Source of the DNA: Pectobacterium brasiliense
GTDB lineage: Bacteria; Pseudomonadota; Gammaproteobacteria; Enterobacterales; Enterobacteriaceae
Direction of reading: 5' to 3'
Assembly: GCF_013449685.1 (NCBI RefSeq)
Contig: NZ_JACDSF010000001.1
Coordinates: forward strand, 144,115-208,114
Length of the DNA: 64,000 nucleotides
Shown: in pieces, positions 17,821-28,726 of the stretch
How positions within the stretch are numbered: position 1 is the first letter of the stretch
How the letters are laid out: each line of letters opens with the position of its first letter
Position numbers and translations under genes: made by a program
The notes under the pieces: model-generated
What the model was told of the DNA's origin: nothing
The model's database searches: none
Seen by the model: the letters and a program-made list of their open reading frames with translations, nothing else

Positions 17821-17849
17821 ACGTCATTCAGGACGGATCAACCCGCGTA

Positions 17850-17876
17850 AAAAAGCCAGACACTGTCTGGCTTTTT
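17850..17876. terminator. Terminator between convergent cysB and dtpA
   Basis: AAAAGCCAGACA (17851-17862) pairs with TGTCTGGCTTTT (17864-17875), A-rich on one side and T-rich on the other, so it works in both directions. Confidence 0.92.
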
Positions 17877-17950
17877 ATCATCTGGCTATCTCTAACGCTT
17901 CACCAGTAACACGTCATACCGTCATTGACGTGGCGTGTTCCGGCTAGTTA

Positions 17951-19468
17951 TCAGGCAGAGACTGTCGTCGTGACGGCCTCTACTGGCGTGTCGGTGACAT
18001 CCTGCGTCATACGCGTCAGTTTCGGCGCGGTCAGCAGCATCAGAACGGCGATGATGCCTGTAACGATACCAATCTGCATGAAGACATTGCTATAAATCTC
18101 AAGAGACGCGTGCGGGTCTACGACGTTCTCAGGTACGGCCATCATATTAGCAACGTAGCCTGCGATAATGGCGGCACCGGCTGACGTCAGGAACCAGGCA
18201 CCCATAATGAAGCCCATCAGGCGCTGTGGTACCAACTGAGCGACCATCGCCAGACCCAGACCGGAAATCATCAACTCCCCGATACTTTGCAGGCCATAGC
18301 AGAGGATCAGCCAGTTGACGGACACAATACCTTGTTCATTTGCCATGCTGGCACCCCACGGCAGCACCAGAAACGCGCCAGAGCACAGCACCATACCCAC
18401 CGCAAATTTATGCGCCATCGGCAACTGGTCGCCCATTTTGTTGTAAACCGCCGCCAGAATCGGGCTGGCAACCATAATCCAGAACGGGTTGAGCGCCTGA
18501 TACTGCTCTGGCTCAAAGGTAAAGCCTAAAATCGAGTGCTCAACGTTGCGAATAGCAAAGAAGTTCAGCGAGGTTGGCATCTGGTTGTACAGCACAAAGA
18601 AGACCACCGCTTCCAGCATCAGCAGAAGCGCGACAATCATTTTCCGGCGTTCTGCTCCGCTCACTGCCAGCATCTCTTTGATGAAGATGGCAACAACGGC
18701 CAGTGAAATCAGCGTCAGAATCCAACGTGCGATGCTCTGGTTGTGCAGCAGCCAAGTGGAAAGTGCGACCAGCGCGACAATACCTGCGAGCGTGACAGCG
18801 AGCTTCTGCAGATTGATCGGTTGGAAATCGGGCTGAGAACCTTGTGTGCTGACCCACTTGCGGCAGAACATAAAGTTAATCAGCGTCAGAATCATACCCA
18901 CGACGCTCAGGGAGAAGGCCACGCTCCAGCCATAGCTCGCGGCCAGTACCGGTGTCGCCAGCATAGAAAAGAAGGAGCCGATGTTCACCGCCATATAATA
19001 CATGGTGAAAGCACCGTCCAGGCGCGGATCGTCTTTCGCATAGCTGGTAGACAGCAGGGCTGACGGGTTGGCTTTAAACAATCCGTTACCGACGGCAATG
19101 GTCGCCATGCCGATATACACCCACGCCACGCTGTGGCCTGAGTAGGCAATCATGGTGTAACCGATCGCCAGCACGATGGCACCCAGCACGATCACACGTT
19201 TAGTGCCGAGGACTTTATCACCCAGCCAGCCGCCAATGGCGACGAAACCGTATACCAGTGCGCTGAATGAGGAGAAAAGGGTAATGGAATCGGTTTCGGA
19301 CATGCCCAGCATTTTGACCAGATAAACCGCCATAATGCCTTGCAGACCGTAGTAACCAAAACGCTCCCACAGTTCGATGCTGAAGATGAGATAAAACGCT
19401 TTTGGTTGTTTGAAAGCGTTCATGCTGACGCTTTCAGGGGATTCGCTGTTGTTGTTTGCTGTTGACAC
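17951..19468 (-). CDS. dtpA: Dipeptide/tripeptide:proton symporter DtpA
   Basis: POT-family inner-membrane transporter (YdgR/TppB), 505 aa with about 14 membrane segments. The signature [10 protein letters not shown] gives the ExxER motif (Glu32, Glu35, Arg36) needed for proton-coupled peptide uptake. [15 protein letters not shown] is the second POT signature. Residues 1-30 ([19 protein letters not shown]) match DtpA rather than DtpB/C/D. In E. coli it lies directly downstream of rsx-nth; here it is also downstream of nth on the same strand but separated by almost 700 bp. Confidence 0.95.
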   Translation of the reverse strand: MSTANNNSESPESVSMNAFKQPKAFYLIFSIELWERFGYYGLQGIMAVYLVKMLGMSETDSITLFSSFSALVYGFVAIGGWLGDKVLGTKRVIVLGAIVLAIGYTMIAYSGHSVAWVYIGMATIAVGNGLFKANPSALLSTSYAKDDPRLDGAFTMYYMAVNIGSFFSMLATPVLAASYGWSVAFSLSVVGMILTLINFMFCRKWVSTQGSQPDFQPINLQKLAVTLAGIVALVALSTWLLHNQSIARWILTLISLAVVAIFIKEMLAVSGAERRKMIVALLLMLEAVVFFVLYNQMPTSLNFFAIRNVEHSILGFTFEPEQYQALNPFWIMVASPILAAVYNKMGDQLPMAHKFAVGMVLCSGAFLVLPWGASMANEQGIVSVNWLILCYGLQSIGELMISGLGLAMVAQLVPQRLMGFIMGAWFLTSAGAAIIAGYVANMMAVPENVVDPHASLEIYSNVFMQIGIVTGIIAVLMLLTAPKLTRMTQDVTDTPVEAVTTTVSA

Positions 19469-20157
19469 AAAGACCTCTGATTTTACCTATCTCGTTTTTT
19501 TTAACGAGAAAATAACAAGAGTGAAACAGTGAAACTGCAACCTCTTTTGACTAGTTATGGGGAGGAAAAACGGCGCTATATTGACGTGATTTTACGGACA
19601 GGCAAGTCATTTGACATGTTTTGTTACAAGTGGTTTTTGTTGTTGGATAAAACTATAAATTAAATGTTATGCAGAGTTTAATTTCATAACTTTCTTTTGC
19701 TTCAAATGATTATATTGATTTCACCCATTTATTTTTTATAAAAGGGATATAATCTGCCTTTTACTTAAAATAAAGACAATATCATTAACTATGAATGAAT
19801 ATGCGGTTTAATGTTTTGCATATCACTAACTATGCAGTGAGTATAAAAATCCATCAATAGCAAACAATAAGATAAATATCGATATAGTCACTCAAAGTGA
19901 CTTTCAATCACTAAATTTTCTATTAAAAATAACTTATTAGCCTTAAATAGTGGTTACTTGTACTTTTATACAGGCTTTTTGATAGAGGAATACGCTGCAG
20001 TGCATCGAATAAACTGCCTGAGACCATCGTTGTCTGAGCCGTAAGATGCAGAGAACACGCGGCTCGCTTTGCTGATGAGAGAGCGAAAGACGAGGCGGAG
20101 TATGGAATAACGGAGAAGAAGGTCTGGCGAAAGGGGATTCCACCAGACTTTGACAGA
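19469..20157. promoter_or_regulatory. Long AT-rich interval between nth and dtpA
   Basis: No convincing gene in about 690 bp. The part next to dtpA (19469-19900) is very AT-rich and should hold the dtpA promoter; CTCGTT/AACGAG (19491-19496, 19503-19508) forms a small hairpin in its leader. A minus-strand open frame at 19923-20198 overlaps the nth end and looks accidental. Confidence 0.5.
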
Positions 20158-20793
20158 TTAGGCGTCGACCTTTTCGCCAAATTCACATAAATCTTCAATC
20201 AGGCAGGAACCACAGCGCGGTTTACGGGCAATACAGGTGTAACGACCATGCAGGATTAGCCAGTGATGGCAGTCGACTTTAAATTCTGCCGGAACGACTT
20301 TCAGCAGTTTTTCCTCTACCTGTTCGACATTTTTACCTGGCGCGAATCCTGTCCGGTTACTGACGCGAAAGATGTGCGTATCAACGGCAATCGTTGGCCA
20401 GCCAAACGCGGTGTTCAGGACGACATTTGCCGTTTTTCGTCCTACGCCGGGTAAGGCTTCCAGCGCAGCACGATCTTCTGGAACCTGTCCCTGATGCTTT
20501 TCCAGCAACAAACGGCAGGTTTTGATGACGTTTTCCGCTTTGCTGTTAAACAGGCCGATTGTCTTGATGTAGTCTTTCACGCCGTCTACGCCGAGCTCAA
20601 GCAGGGTTTCGGGCGTATTGGCGACAGGGTAGAGCTTTGCGGTTGCCTTGTTGACGCTAACATCGGTTGCCTGCGCGGAAAGCAGCACGGCGATCAGCAG
20701 TTCAAAGGGCGTACTGAACTGCAATTCAGTCGTCGGATGGGGATTGTTGTCGCGTAAACGCGTTAAGATCTCAATCCGCTTAGCCTTATTCAC
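20158..20793 (-). CDS. nth: Endonuclease III
   Basis: DNA glycosylase/AP lyase that removes oxidised pyrimidines. The 211-aa protein has the helix-hairpin-helix [13 protein letters not shown] with the catalytic Lys and the catalytic Asp in [12 protein letters not shown]. The 4Fe-4S loop at the end has spacing C-x6-C-x2-C-x5-C ([17 protein letters not shown]). Its start overlaps the rsxE stop by 4 bp, so it is the last gene of the rsx operon. Confidence 0.97.
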   Translation of the reverse strand: MNKAKRIEILTRLRDNNPHPTTELQFSTPFELLIAVLLSAQATDVSVNKATAKLYPVANTPETLLELGVDGVKDYIKTIGLFNSKAENVIKTCRLLLEKHQGQVPEDRAALEALPGVGRKTANVVLNTAFGWPTIAVDTHIFRVSNRTGFAPGKNVEQVEEKLLKVVPAEFKVDCHHWLILHGRYTCIARKPRCGSCLIEDLCEFGEKVDA

Positions 20794-21497
20794 AGCGATT
20801 CCCCTACGGTGCCGGTTGCCGGCGTGGCTTTCTCTTCGGTGACAGCCGCGCGAGCTCGACGTTGTTTCATTTTCTCATCGATCAAATATTTCACGGCCAA
20901 CAACAGCCCCAGACCAATAAACGCGCCCGGTGGCAGCATCGCCAGTAGGAAAGGGGAATCGAGGTGAACAACCTCAATGCGCAGCGCTTTAGCCCAACTG
21001 CCCAGCAGCAAATCCGCGCCGTCGAATAGCGTACCGTTACCCAGAATCTCACGTAGAGAACCGAGCACCACCAGTGCGCTGGTGGCTCCCAGCCCCATTG
21101 CCAGGCCGTCAATAGCCGAAGGGAAGACCGCATTCTTGGAGGCAAAGGCTTCTGCCCGGCCGATAACGATACAGTTCGTCACGATTAGCGGGATAAAAAT
21201 CCCCAGAGATTGATATAGGCCATAGGCATAGGCGTTGATCAACATCTGCACGGTGCTGACCACCGAGGCGATGATCATGACGTAAATGGGAATACGGATT
21301 TCCGCTGGCACCCAGCGGCGTAGCGCGGAGACGGCCATGTTGGTACAGGTAAGAACCAGCGTGGTTGCCAGCCCTAATCCCAGCGCGTTAGTCGCGGTGG
21401 ATGACACGGCCAGCAGGGGGCAAAGGCCCAACAATTGAACCAGTGCCGAGTTGTTCTTCCATAACCCTTCAACGAAAAGTGCTTTGGTTTGACTCAT
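20790..21497 (-). CDS. rsxE: RsxE, membrane subunit of the Rsx (Rnf-like) electron transfer complex
   Basis: Six-helix integral membrane protein, 235 aa, of the RnfA/RnfE/NqrDE family: [21 protein letters not shown] split as [10 protein letters not shown] and [30 protein letters not shown] and [13 protein letters not shown]. The Rsx complex uses NAD(P)H-derived electrons to re-reduce SoxR. It overlaps rsxG and nth by 4 bp each, indicating translational coupling. Confidence 0.95.
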   Translation of the reverse strand: MSQTKALFVEGLWKNNSALVQLLGLCPLLAVSSTATNALGLGLATTLVLTCTNMAVSALRRWVPAEIRIPIYVMIIASVVSTVQMLINAYAYGLYQSLGIFIPLIVTNCIVIGRAEAFASKNAVFPSAIDGLAMGLGATSALVVLGSLREILGNGTLFDGADLLLGSWAKALRIEVVHLDSPFLLAMLPPGAFIGLGLLLAVKYLIDEKMKQRRARAAVTEEKATPATGTVGESL

Positions 21498-22123
21498 TGG
21501 TTCTCTCCACAGGTGGACAGCGTGTTGATTTGTGGCGGCAACGTTTGCAGGTAAAGGGCGCTGCGTTTTACGCTGTTAATGACGGCGCGCGGCGTAATGG
21601 TGGCGCCGGTAAATTGATCAAACATGCCGCCTTCTTTCTTCACAGCCCAGCGGGCATCCTGCTCACCCTGTACCGTTTGTCCGCTGAATCGGGTGATCCA
21701 GTCAGAAATTCGTATTTCGATTTTATCACCCAGTCCCGGTGTTTCATGATGCTCGGTAACGCGAACGCCGAGTACCTTACCGTGAAAATCGGCACCAACC
21801 AGCAGTCGAATAGCACCAGAATAGCCATCCGGTGCGGTACTTTCCAGTGCGGCTGCAACCGGTTCACCGTTCTGGCGGGCGATAAACACGCGGTGTGGCG
21901 CTGACGAGCTGAGTGCAGGATTAGTGACGACGTAACACTCTTTTTGCATGTCATTGTTGTATAACTCGGCGGGAACCACCTGATCCAACAGTATCTTTTG
22001 TTGCAGCATCGCCTGATGCGAGATCGTCGGTTCCGTTAACATGTTCACTACCGCAGTTAATGCGGTAGTGCCAGCAGCAAACAGGGCCAGTGTTGTCGCG
22101 TGGCGGCGCATTGTCGTCATCAT
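21494..22123 (-). CDS. rsxG: RsxG, FMN-binding subunit
   Basis: A 209-aa protein with one N-terminal membrane anchor ([22 protein letters not shown] split across residues 8-29) and a periplasmic FMN-binding domain. [14 protein letters not shown] carries the Thr that binds FMN covalently in RnfG/NqrC relatives. It lies 10 bp after rsxD and overlaps rsxE by 4 bp. Confidence 0.95.
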   Translation of the reverse strand: MMTTMRRHATTLALFAAGTTALTAVVNMLTEPTISHQAMLQQKILLDQVVPAELYNNDMQKECYVVTNPALSSSAPHRVFIARQNGEPVAAALESTAPDGYSGAIRLLVGADFHGKVLGVRVTEHHETPGLGDKIEIRISDWITRFSGQTVQGEQDARWAVKKEGGMFDQFTGATITPRAVINSVKRSALYLQTLPPQINTLSTCGENQ

Positions 22124-22133
22124 AGGCGTCTCC

Positions 22134-23189
22134 TCAGCGATGGTGGCCGTAAGCGCGTGGCTTAGTGTAATAGTCGATCAGCGGCACGGTGATGTTTGCC
22201 AGCAGAACGGCAAACGCGACGCCGTCCGGGTAGCCACCGTAGGTACGAATCAGCCAGACCAGTAACCCAATCAGTGCCCCGAAAATCAGACGTCCCCGGT
22301 TGGTAGTTGACGCGGTAACGGGATCGGTCGCAATGAAAAAGGCACCGAGCATCGTCGCCCCAGACAGCAGATGTAGCATCGGTGGCGCGAATTTCTCCGG
22401 CGAAATGATCCAGCTTAGCGAGGCGCAGAACAGCAGCGACAGCAGGAAACTGACCGGAATATGCCAGCGAATGGTGCCGCGCATCAGCAAAAACAGTCCG
22501 CCGATAAGAAAACCGCTATTCACCCACTGCCAGCCAATACCGGACAGCGATTGAGCAAATATCGGCTGTTGCAGAATGTCCTGCGGCGTTTGGCCGGAGC
22601 GCAGACCGGTTTTAAACGTGTCCAGCGGGGTAGCCTGACTGACGCCATCAACGTTGTGTATCAGATGCTGCATGGTGTACCCGTCAGGTGTGTGTCCGGT
22701 AAAGATGATAACTAACGCATCATGGAAACCGACGGGAATGGTTTGTAGCGGCACGGGCGGCAGCCAGCTTGTCATCTGGACCGGGAAAGAGATCAGCAGC
22801 ACAACATAGCCAATCATCGCGGGGTTAAAAGGGTTTTGCCCTAAGCCGCCATACAGCTGTTTAGCGATAATGATCGCGAAGGCGGTTGCCATGACCACCA
22901 TCCACCAGGGGGCAAGCGGCGGCAGACTGATGCCGAGCAGCACGGCGGTCAATAGTGCGGAATTATCAGCCAGCGTGGAGCGTACGGCGAACTTCCTCAG
23001 TGACAGTGTCACACCTTCTGCAATAAGGGCAGTAGCGGACGCCAGCCCGACCTGAATTAGGTTGCCGTAGCCAAAGAAATAGACCTGCGCCAGCATGCCT
23101 GGCAGGCAGGCCAAAATGACCAGCAGCATGATGCGCTGTGTGCGCTGCTGGTTATGTGTGAACGGTGAACTCGCAATTCTAAAAGCCAT
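22134..23189 (-). CDS. rsxD: RsxD, membrane subunit
   Basis: A 351-aa polytopic protein of the RnfD/NqrB family. [13 protein letters not shown] near residue 185 contains the expected flavinylated Thr. [19 protein letters not shown] and [20 protein letters not shown] are conserved family stretches. It begins directly after the rsxC stop and belongs to the same operon. Confidence 0.95.
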   Translation of the reverse strand: MAFRIASSPFTHNQQRTQRIMLLVILACLPGMLAQVYFFGYGNLIQVGLASATALIAEGVTLSLRKFAVRSTLADNSALLTAVLLGISLPPLAPWWMVVMATAFAIIIAKQLYGGLGQNPFNPAMIGYVVLLISFPVQMTSWLPPVPLQTIPVGFHDALVIIFTGHTPDGYTMQHLIHNVDGVSQATPLDTFKTGLRSGQTPQDILQQPIFAQSLSGIGWQWVNSGFLIGGLFLLMRGTIRWHIPVSFLLSLLFCASLSWIISPEKFAPPMLHLLSGATMLGAFFIATDPVTASTTNRGRLIFGALIGLLVWLIRTYGGYPDGVAFAVLLANITVPLIDYYTKPRAYGHHR

Positions 23190-25322
23190 TTATTCCTCTT
23201 GATATGACGATGCCTGCGCGGCTTTACGGGCTTTAACGCGAGCGATAGCGGCAGCAACGGCAGCCTTACGTGGATCTTCTGGCTCTTGTACTTCAACAAC
23301 GGCAATCGGCTCTGCCACTACGTCAGAGGCAGCCGACGGAACCGGCTCTTCCGTGTTTGTTGCAGATTGCTGTGCTGCTTTACGAGCTTTAACGCGCGCG
23401 ATAGCGGCGGCAACGGCAGCTTTGCGCGGATCTTCTGGCTCTTGTACTTCAACAACGGCAATCGGTTCTGCCGCCACGTTGGAAACCGCAGGAGCCGTCG
23501 CTTCTTCCGTGCTTCCTGAGCTTACTACCTCAGACTGCTGCGCAGCCTTACGCGCTTTAACACGTGCAAGGGCGGCGGCCACCGCTGCTTTACGGGGATC
23601 GTCAAGCTCGGAAGAGGGAACCTCGACCGTAGGCGCTTCCTGCTGCGCCTGTCGTTGTTCATGCAACTGTTCTTCACGTAACTGTTTTTCACGTGCTTGT
23701 TCTTCACGTACTAATGCCTTGCGGGCAGCCCGCGCGGCGATGGCGGCGCTGTTATCCGGCTCTGCATCGGGGATGACGGCGATAGGCGAACCGACCTCTG
23801 TTGCAGTGGTTTGCTTACGGCGAACGCGCTCCAGTGCAGCCTGAACGGCATCTTTATCCGTGGTGGATACGCCAGTTGCTGCCTGTTTGTGGCGCAGTTC
23901 GCGTGCGGCTTTTTCTCGCGCCAGACGAGCCTGTTTAGCATCAAAGCGCACTTTGGCCTGTGCGGCACGCTGTGCCTCTTCGTCGATGGCCCGAATTTCG
24001 GCCTTTTCCTGACGGTAGTACTGCACCAGCGGAATATTGCTGGGGCAGACGTAAGCACAGGCACCGCATTCGATGCAGTCAAACAGATGGTGATTGCGGG
24101 CTTTTTCGTGTTCCTGCCCGCGACTGAACCAGTAAAGCTGCTGCGGTAAAAGTCCTGCCGGACAGGCATCGGCACATTTGCTACAGCGAATGCAGGATTG
24201 TTCTTCAGCAACCGGCTCCATTTCCGTATGCGACGGCGCGAGCAGGCAGTTGCTGATTTTAACGATAGGGACATCCAGCGACGGCAGGGTAAAGCCCATC
24301 AGCGGACCGCCCATCACCACCATTGGCTGCTTATTGACGTGGAAGCCGCCCTGTTTGAGCAGGTGACGTACCGGTGTCCCCAGTCGTGCCCAGACGTTGC
24401 CGGGCTGGCGCAAGGCTTCACCAGTCAGCGTCACCACGCGTTCAGTGAGCGGCTCGCCGTCGATCACGGCGCGTTTGATGGCGAAAGCCGTTCCGACGTT
24501 CTGCATCAGCACGCCAATGGCGGCGGAGTGTTTACCGAACGGGACTTCCTTACCAGTCAGAATCTTGGTGAGCTGCTTGGCACCGCCTGACGGATACTTG
24601 GTTGGGATGACGCGCAGCTGTATGTCGCTGCGTTTGCCCAGGGCCAGTCGCAGGGCGCTGATGGCTTCCGGTTTGTTATCTTCGATCCCAATCAGAATGC
24701 GTTTCGGCTGCAACAGGAATGACAGAATCTCGATGCCCTGAATAATCTCCTCGGCACACTCCTGCATGAGTCGATCGTCGGCGGTGATATAGGGTTCACA
24801 CTCTGCGCCGTTGATAATCAGGGTTTCAATCCCGTGCATCCCGCCTTGTAACTTGGCCGCGGTAGGGAAGCCTGCCCCGCCCAAGCCCGCAATGCCAGCC
24901 TGATGCAGATGGGCAAGCAGGGTATCGACGCTATGCTCACGGTAATCTGTAAAGGTCTGGCGTTCGCACCAGCGATCTTCGCCATCCGGCACGATGATGA
25001 TGCTGAGTTCGGATAAGCCAGACGGGTGCGCCGTTGTATGCTGACGAATCGCGTTCACCGTTCCTGACGTTGGTGCATGAACGGGCAACGTGCGGCCTTT
25101 TCCCCGCGTTAGCGGTTGACCGCGCAGGACTTTATCGCCGACGCTGACGCAGATCTCGCCTTCCGGCCCAAGATGCTGCTTGAGCGGAATAATGAACTGT
25201 TCTGGCAGCGGAATCTGGCGCAGTGGCGTCTGGCTGGACTGCGTTTTCATTTCCGGCGGATGAATGCCTCCGGCGAAATCCCAGATCCTGTCTTTTTTAA
25301 AGGCGGAAAACAGCTTAAGCAT
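23190..25322 (-). CDS. rsxC: RsxC, iron-sulfur/NADH-binding subunit with repeat-rich C-terminus
   Basis: Peripheral subunit expected to bind NADH, FMN and two 4Fe-4S clusters. Of 710 aa the first about 450 are conserved: [26 protein letters not shown], and two clusters [12 protein letters not shown] and [12 protein letters not shown]. The rest is a long Ala/Lys/Arg/Glu-rich tail. It contains three near-identical units [20 protein letters not shown] at a 52-56 residue period, plus degenerate copies upstream. The tail length varies among enterobacteria. It overlaps rsxB by 8 bp. Confidence 0.95.
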   Translation of the reverse strand: MLKLFSAFKKDRIWDFAGGIHPPEMKTQSSQTPLRQIPLPEQFIIPLKQHLGPEGEICVSVGDKVLRGQPLTRGKGRTLPVHAPTSGTVNAIRQHTTAHPSGLSELSIIIVPDGEDRWCERQTFTDYREHSVDTLLAHLHQAGIAGLGGAGFPTAAKLQGGMHGIETLIINGAECEPYITADDRLMQECAEEIIQGIEILSFLLQPKRILIGIEDNKPEAISALRLALGKRSDIQLRVIPTKYPSGGAKQLTKILTGKEVPFGKHSAAIGVLMQNVGTAFAIKRAVIDGEPLTERVVTLTGEALRQPGNVWARLGTPVRHLLKQGGFHVNKQPMVVMGGPLMGFTLPSLDVPIVKISNCLLAPSHTEMEPVAEEQSCIRCSKCADACPAGLLPQQLYWFSRGQEHEKARNHHLFDCIECGACAYVCPSNIPLVQYYRQEKAEIRAIDEEAQRAAQAKVRFDAKQARLAREKAARELRHKQAATGVSTTDKDAVQAALERVRRKQTTATEVGSPIAVIPDAEPDNSAAIAARAARKALVREEQAREKQLREEQLHEQRQAQQEAPTVEVPSSELDDPRKAAVAAALARVKARKAAQQSEVVSSGSTEEATAPAVSNVAAEPIAVVEVQEPEDPRKAAVAAAIARVKARKAAQQSATNTEEPVPSAASDVVAEPIAVVEVQEPEDPRKAAVAAAIARVKARKAAQASSYQEE

Positions 25323-25893
25323 GTCGTTCTACTTGAATAACGCGTACTGGAATCGTATCGAGATCCCATTTCCAGTTAGCGGGAGTCGGCGTGATAGGAC
25401 GTAATTCGATACAGTCCGTCGGGCAAGGGGAAACGCAGAGATCGCAGCCGGTGCACAAATCGCTGACGACGGTGTGTACCGCTTTGGTACTGCCGATGAT
25501 GGCATCAACCGGACAGGCCTGAATGCACTTGGTGCAGCCGATGCAGTTGCTTTCATCGATCCAGGCAACCTGGCGCGCGGGAGCTTGAACGTCGGCGTCA
25601 CCTTCCAGCGGTTGCGGATCGACGTTCAGCTTTTCAGCCAGCTTCAGCATCATCGCTTCGCCGCCGGGGCCGCATTTATTAATACTTTCACCATTCAGCG
25701 CGACCGCTTCGGCGTAAGGCCGACAGCCGGGGTAGCCGCACTGGCCGCACTGGCTTTGTGGCAGCATGGCTTCCACTTCTTCCACGATCGGATCGTTTTC
25801 GACTTCAAACCGACGGGAGGCGTAGCCGAGTATCAGACCGAATGCTAGCGCCAGGGCGCTTAATGCCGCAATGGCAATCCAGATAGCGCTCAT
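25315..25893 (-). CDS. rsxB: RsxB, iron-sulfur subunit
   Basis: The 192-aa protein has an N-terminal hydrophobic helix ([20 protein letters not shown]) and a 4Fe-4S domain [20 protein letters not shown]. Two ferredoxin motifs follow, [12 protein letters not shown] and [12 protein letters not shown]. It carries electrons within the SoxR-reducing complex. The start overlaps the rsxA stop by one base. Confidence 0.96.
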   Translation of the reverse strand: MSAIWIAIAALSALALAFGLILGYASRRFEVENDPIVEEVEAMLPQSQCGQCGYPGCRPYAEAVALNGESINKCGPGGEAMMLKLAEKLNVDPQPLEGDADVQAPARQVAWIDESNCIGCTKCIQACPVDAIIGSTKAVHTVVSDLCTGCDLCVSPCPTDCIELRPITPTPANWKWDLDTIPVRVIQVERHA

Positions 25894-26474
25894 CAGAATT
25901 TCACCAGTCCGGTAAAGCCCATAAACGCCAACGACATGAGGCCTGCGGTGATCAGCGCGATAGACGAACCGCGGAACGGCGCGGGAATATTCGATACGGC
26001 GAGACGCTCACGAATGGCGGCAAAAAGCACCATCACCAGCGAGAAGCCCGCTGCGCCGCCGAAACCATAAATCGTCGATTGCAGGAAACCGTGTGACAGG
26101 TTGATGTTGAGCAGAACAACGCCAAGCACCGCACAATTGGTGGTAATCAGCGGCAGGAAGATCCCCAGCAGGCGGTACAGCTCAGGGCTGACTTTGCGCA
26201 CGAACATCTCGGAAAACTGCACCACCACGGCGAGCACCAGAATAAAGGCCATGGTGCGCAAATAGAGAATATCGAGCGGAACGAGAATAAATTCGTTGAC
26301 CAGCCAGGAAAACATTGAACCGACAGTCATGACGAACGTGGTCGCCATGCCCATGCCAATTGCCGTCTCGAGTTTTTTGGACACGCCCATAAAGGGGCAC
26401 AGCCCAAGAAACTTCACTAAGACGAAATTATTTACCAGAAGGATGCTAACAAAGAGCAATGCGTATTCGGTCAT
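25893..26474 (-). CDS. rsxA: RsxA, membrane subunit
   Basis: A 193-aa six-helix membrane protein, a paralogue of Rsx[21 protein letters not shown] and [19 protein letters not shown] are conserved. The ATG at 26474 is chosen because the protein then begins [12 protein letters not shown], in line with E. coli RsxA; an upstream frame from 26540 adds 22 poorly matching residues. It is the first gene of rsxABCDGE-nth. Confidence 0.95.
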   Translation of the reverse strand: MTEYALLFVSILLVNNFVLVKFLGLCPFMGVSKKLETAIGMGMATTFVMTVGSMFSWLVNEFILVPLDILYLRTMAFILVLAVVVQFSEMFVRKVSPELYRLLGIFLPLITTNCAVLGVVLLNINLSHGFLQSTIYGFGGAAGFSLVMVLFAAIRERLAVSNIPAPFRGSSIALITAGLMSLAFMGFTGLVKF

Positions 26475-26690
26475 TACGGTGCCTAGAAAACAAAATCGGA
26501 CTATTATCAGGCATTGTTGGGTTTTCGACAACATACCCAAAGTAGGGTTATCGCCGTCCCCTTCAAGGGGCGGAAGGTCAGAGTCGCTTAATAACAGAAG
26601 CGCCGGGCTATTATACAGTAACGAGCTGAGCGTTCTGCGTAATATCCCGGAAGGAAATTATTGCATAATTATTCTTTTTGTTGCTAACAA

Positions 26691-26906
26691 CTACAGAACG
26701 TGATGCCAGACGGATTTTGGCACGCAGCCGAGATCGAACAAGCGCCCGCCGGATGCCAATTCAGCCCGCCGATGGTCCGCGGCACGATACATGTTGATGA
26801 TTTCCTGACTGTCTGTCAGAGAATAATTGAGGTGATCAAAGAGTTTTTCCAGACTTTCTGTTGAGCTGACTTTCCTGAATTTGAGCAAATAGTCATGAAC
26901 GGTCAT
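26691..26906 (-). CDS. cnu: Cnu (YdgT), Hha-family nucleoid co-regulator
   Basis: A 71-aa protein of the Hha/YmoA/Cnu family that binds H-NS and StpA and adjusts silencing; E. coli Cnu also binds near ori[29 protein letters not shown] and [15 protein letters not shown] match Cnu. The start at 26906 is chosen by this alignment; an upstream extension to 27011 is unlikely. Note a Cys in the LGCVPKSV stretch where E. coli has Gln. It lies upstream of rsxA on the same strand, as in E. coli. Confidence 0.94.
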   Translation of the reverse strand: MTVHDYLLKFRKVSSTESLEKLFDHLNYSLTDSQEIINMYRAADHRRAELASGGRLFDLGCVPKSVWHHVL

Positions 26907-27184
26907 GGTGATTGGTCTAATAGTTATGTGGTTAAGATGACTAAGTATATTCAAGCAAGAAAGCCTGTCTAGAGGGCGATGGAATAAAGTACGCTTATTT
27001 TTCAATAACAAACAAATGAAAATGCAAAATAACGGATTGACAGAAAAAGGTTATGTGTTTCGGGCAATGTCGGGCGACAGGTCGATGGAAAATCAGAGTG
27101 TGGGGGGGGCCTATACGAATGCTGGCAAAGGGGCAGATTGTTCACGGACACCTATCCATAGACAACCGGCCCCAGAGATCGGAC

Positions 27185-28690
27185 TTAGCGGCTACAAAGT
27201 TTGTAATACACCTCGTTCCAGCGCAGCGCATCTTTGAATTCGTGGAGTCGGGTTTCGTTGTCGATCACCAGCAGTTCAATATTCTGCATCTCGGCGTAGA
27301 GCCGCATGTGTTCGAGATCCAACGCCTGACTAAAGACGGTGTGGTGCGCACCGCCAGCCAGAATCCAGGCTTCGGCCGCCACTTCCAGCGACGGTTGGGC
27401 TTTCCAGATGGCGCGGGCAACCGGCAGTTTCGGCAACGGGCGCGGCTGTTCGATGGTATCGACTAGATTAACCAACATTCTGAAACGGTCGCCCATGTCG
27501 ATCACGCTGGCGTTGAGGGACGGCCCAGCCGGCGTGGAGAAAATCAAACGGGCAGGATCGGCTTTGCCACCAATACCAAGGTATTGCGCATCCAGAATCG
27601 GTTTCTGTTCTTTCGCAATCGTTGGGCAGACTTCCAGCATGTGGGAGCCGACGACCAGATCGTTACCGTTCTGGAAGTTATAGGTGTAGTCCTCCATGAA
27701 GGACGTCCCGCCCGACAACCCGCCGGCCATCACTTTCATGATGCGCAGCAGCGCGGCCGTTTTCCAGTCGCCTTCGCCACCGAAGCCGTAGCCTTGCTGC
27801 ATCAGGCGCTGCACCGCTAGTCCCGGCAGCTGTTTCAAACCGTACAGGTTTTCAAAATCGGTGGTGAACGCGTGATAACCGCCTTGTTCCAGAAAGCGTT
27901 TCATCCCGAGTTCAATCTGTGCCGCATCCAGCAGGTTCTGACGGTTCGCGCCGTTGAGTTTCACCGCGTCGGTTAACTGATAGCTGGCTTCGTACTCTTC
28001 GACCAGCGCATCGATATCGCCTTTGGATACAGCATCGACCACGGCGGTTAAATCGCCCAGCCCCCAGGCGCTGACGGAGTAGCCGAATTGGATCTGCGCG
28101 CCGACTTTATCGCCTTCGGTGACGGCGACTTCACGCATGTTGTCACCAAAGCGCGCAACCTTCAGCTGTTTGCTTTCCTGAATGGCGGCGGCAACCCGCA
28201 TCCATTTGCCGATACGGGCATGGGCGTTCTTATCCTGCCAGTGGCCGACGACAACCTGATGCGCCTGCCGCATCCGGGCTCCGATGAAGCCAAATTCACG
28301 TCCGCCGTGCGCGGTCTGGTTCAGGTTCATGAAATCCATGTCCATGGTGTCCCACGGCACTTCGGCATTGAACTGGGTGTGGAATTGCAGCAGGGGTTTA
28401 CTGAGTACGCTCAGGCCGCCAATCCACATTTTGGCCGGAGAGAAGGTATGCAGCCAGGTCAGCAGGCCGATACAGTTATCCTGATAGTTGGCATCGCGAC
28501 ACAGTGCCAGAATTTCGTCCGGTGTTTTCACCAGCGGTTTCAGTACCAGCTTAACGGGCAGGTTGGCCTGTTGATTCAATCCGGCGACGACTTTTTCCGC
28601 GTTCTCTTTTACCTGACGTAACGTTTCTGGCCCATAGAGGTGTTGACTACCGATGACGAACCAGACTTCAAGCTGCTTAAAATGATCCAT
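27185..28690 (-). CDS. araA: L-arabinose isomerase
   Basis: Converts L-arabinose to L-ribulose. The 501-aa protein has the expected length: [35 protein letters not shown], the metal-binding region [17 protein letters not shown] and [11 protein letters not shown]. It follows araB by 36 bp on the same strand, so araBA is an operon. No araD follows; downstream lies a 278-bp gap with a run of eight G's (27102-27109), then cnu. Confidence 0.97.
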   Translation of the reverse strand: MDHFKQLEVWFVIGSQHLYGPETLRQVKENAEKVVAGLNQQANLPVKLVLKPLVKTPDEILALCRDANYQDNCIGLLTWLHTFSPAKMWIGGLSVLSKPLLQFHTQFNAEVPWDTMDMDFMNLNQTAHGGREFGFIGARMRQAHQVVVGHWQDKNAHARIGKWMRVAAAIQESKQLKVARFGDNMREVAVTEGDKVGAQIQFGYSVSAWGLGDLTAVVDAVSKGDIDALVEEYEASYQLTDAVKLNGANRQNLLDAAQIELGMKRFLEQGGYHAFTTDFENLYGLKQLPGLAVQRLMQQGYGFGGEGDWKTAALLRIMKVMAGGLSGGTSFMEDYTYNFQNGNDLVVGSHMLEVCPTIAKEQKPILDAQYLGIGGKADPARLIFSTPAGPSLNASVIDMGDRFRMLVNLVDTIEQPRPLPKLPVARAIWKAQPSLEVAAEAWILAGGAHHTVFSQALDLEHMRLYAEMQNIELLVIDNETRLHEFKDALRWNEVYYKLCSR

Positions 28691-28726
28691 GATGACTCCT
28701 GTAACGTGATCCCCAGAGGGATAAAA

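Noticed and set aside
19923..20198. 91-aa minus-strand open frame after nth
   Set aside because: It overlaps the nth 3' end, has no ribosome-binding site and no recognisable motif.
23353..23844. Long plus-strand frame opposite rsxC
   Set aside because: Mirror of the repeat-rich rsxC tail; low-complexity Ala/Arg/Ser composition and no ribosome-binding site.
27102..27109. Run of eight G's downstream of araA
   Set aside because: A contingency tract was considered, but it lies outside any coding or promoter region that could be identified.
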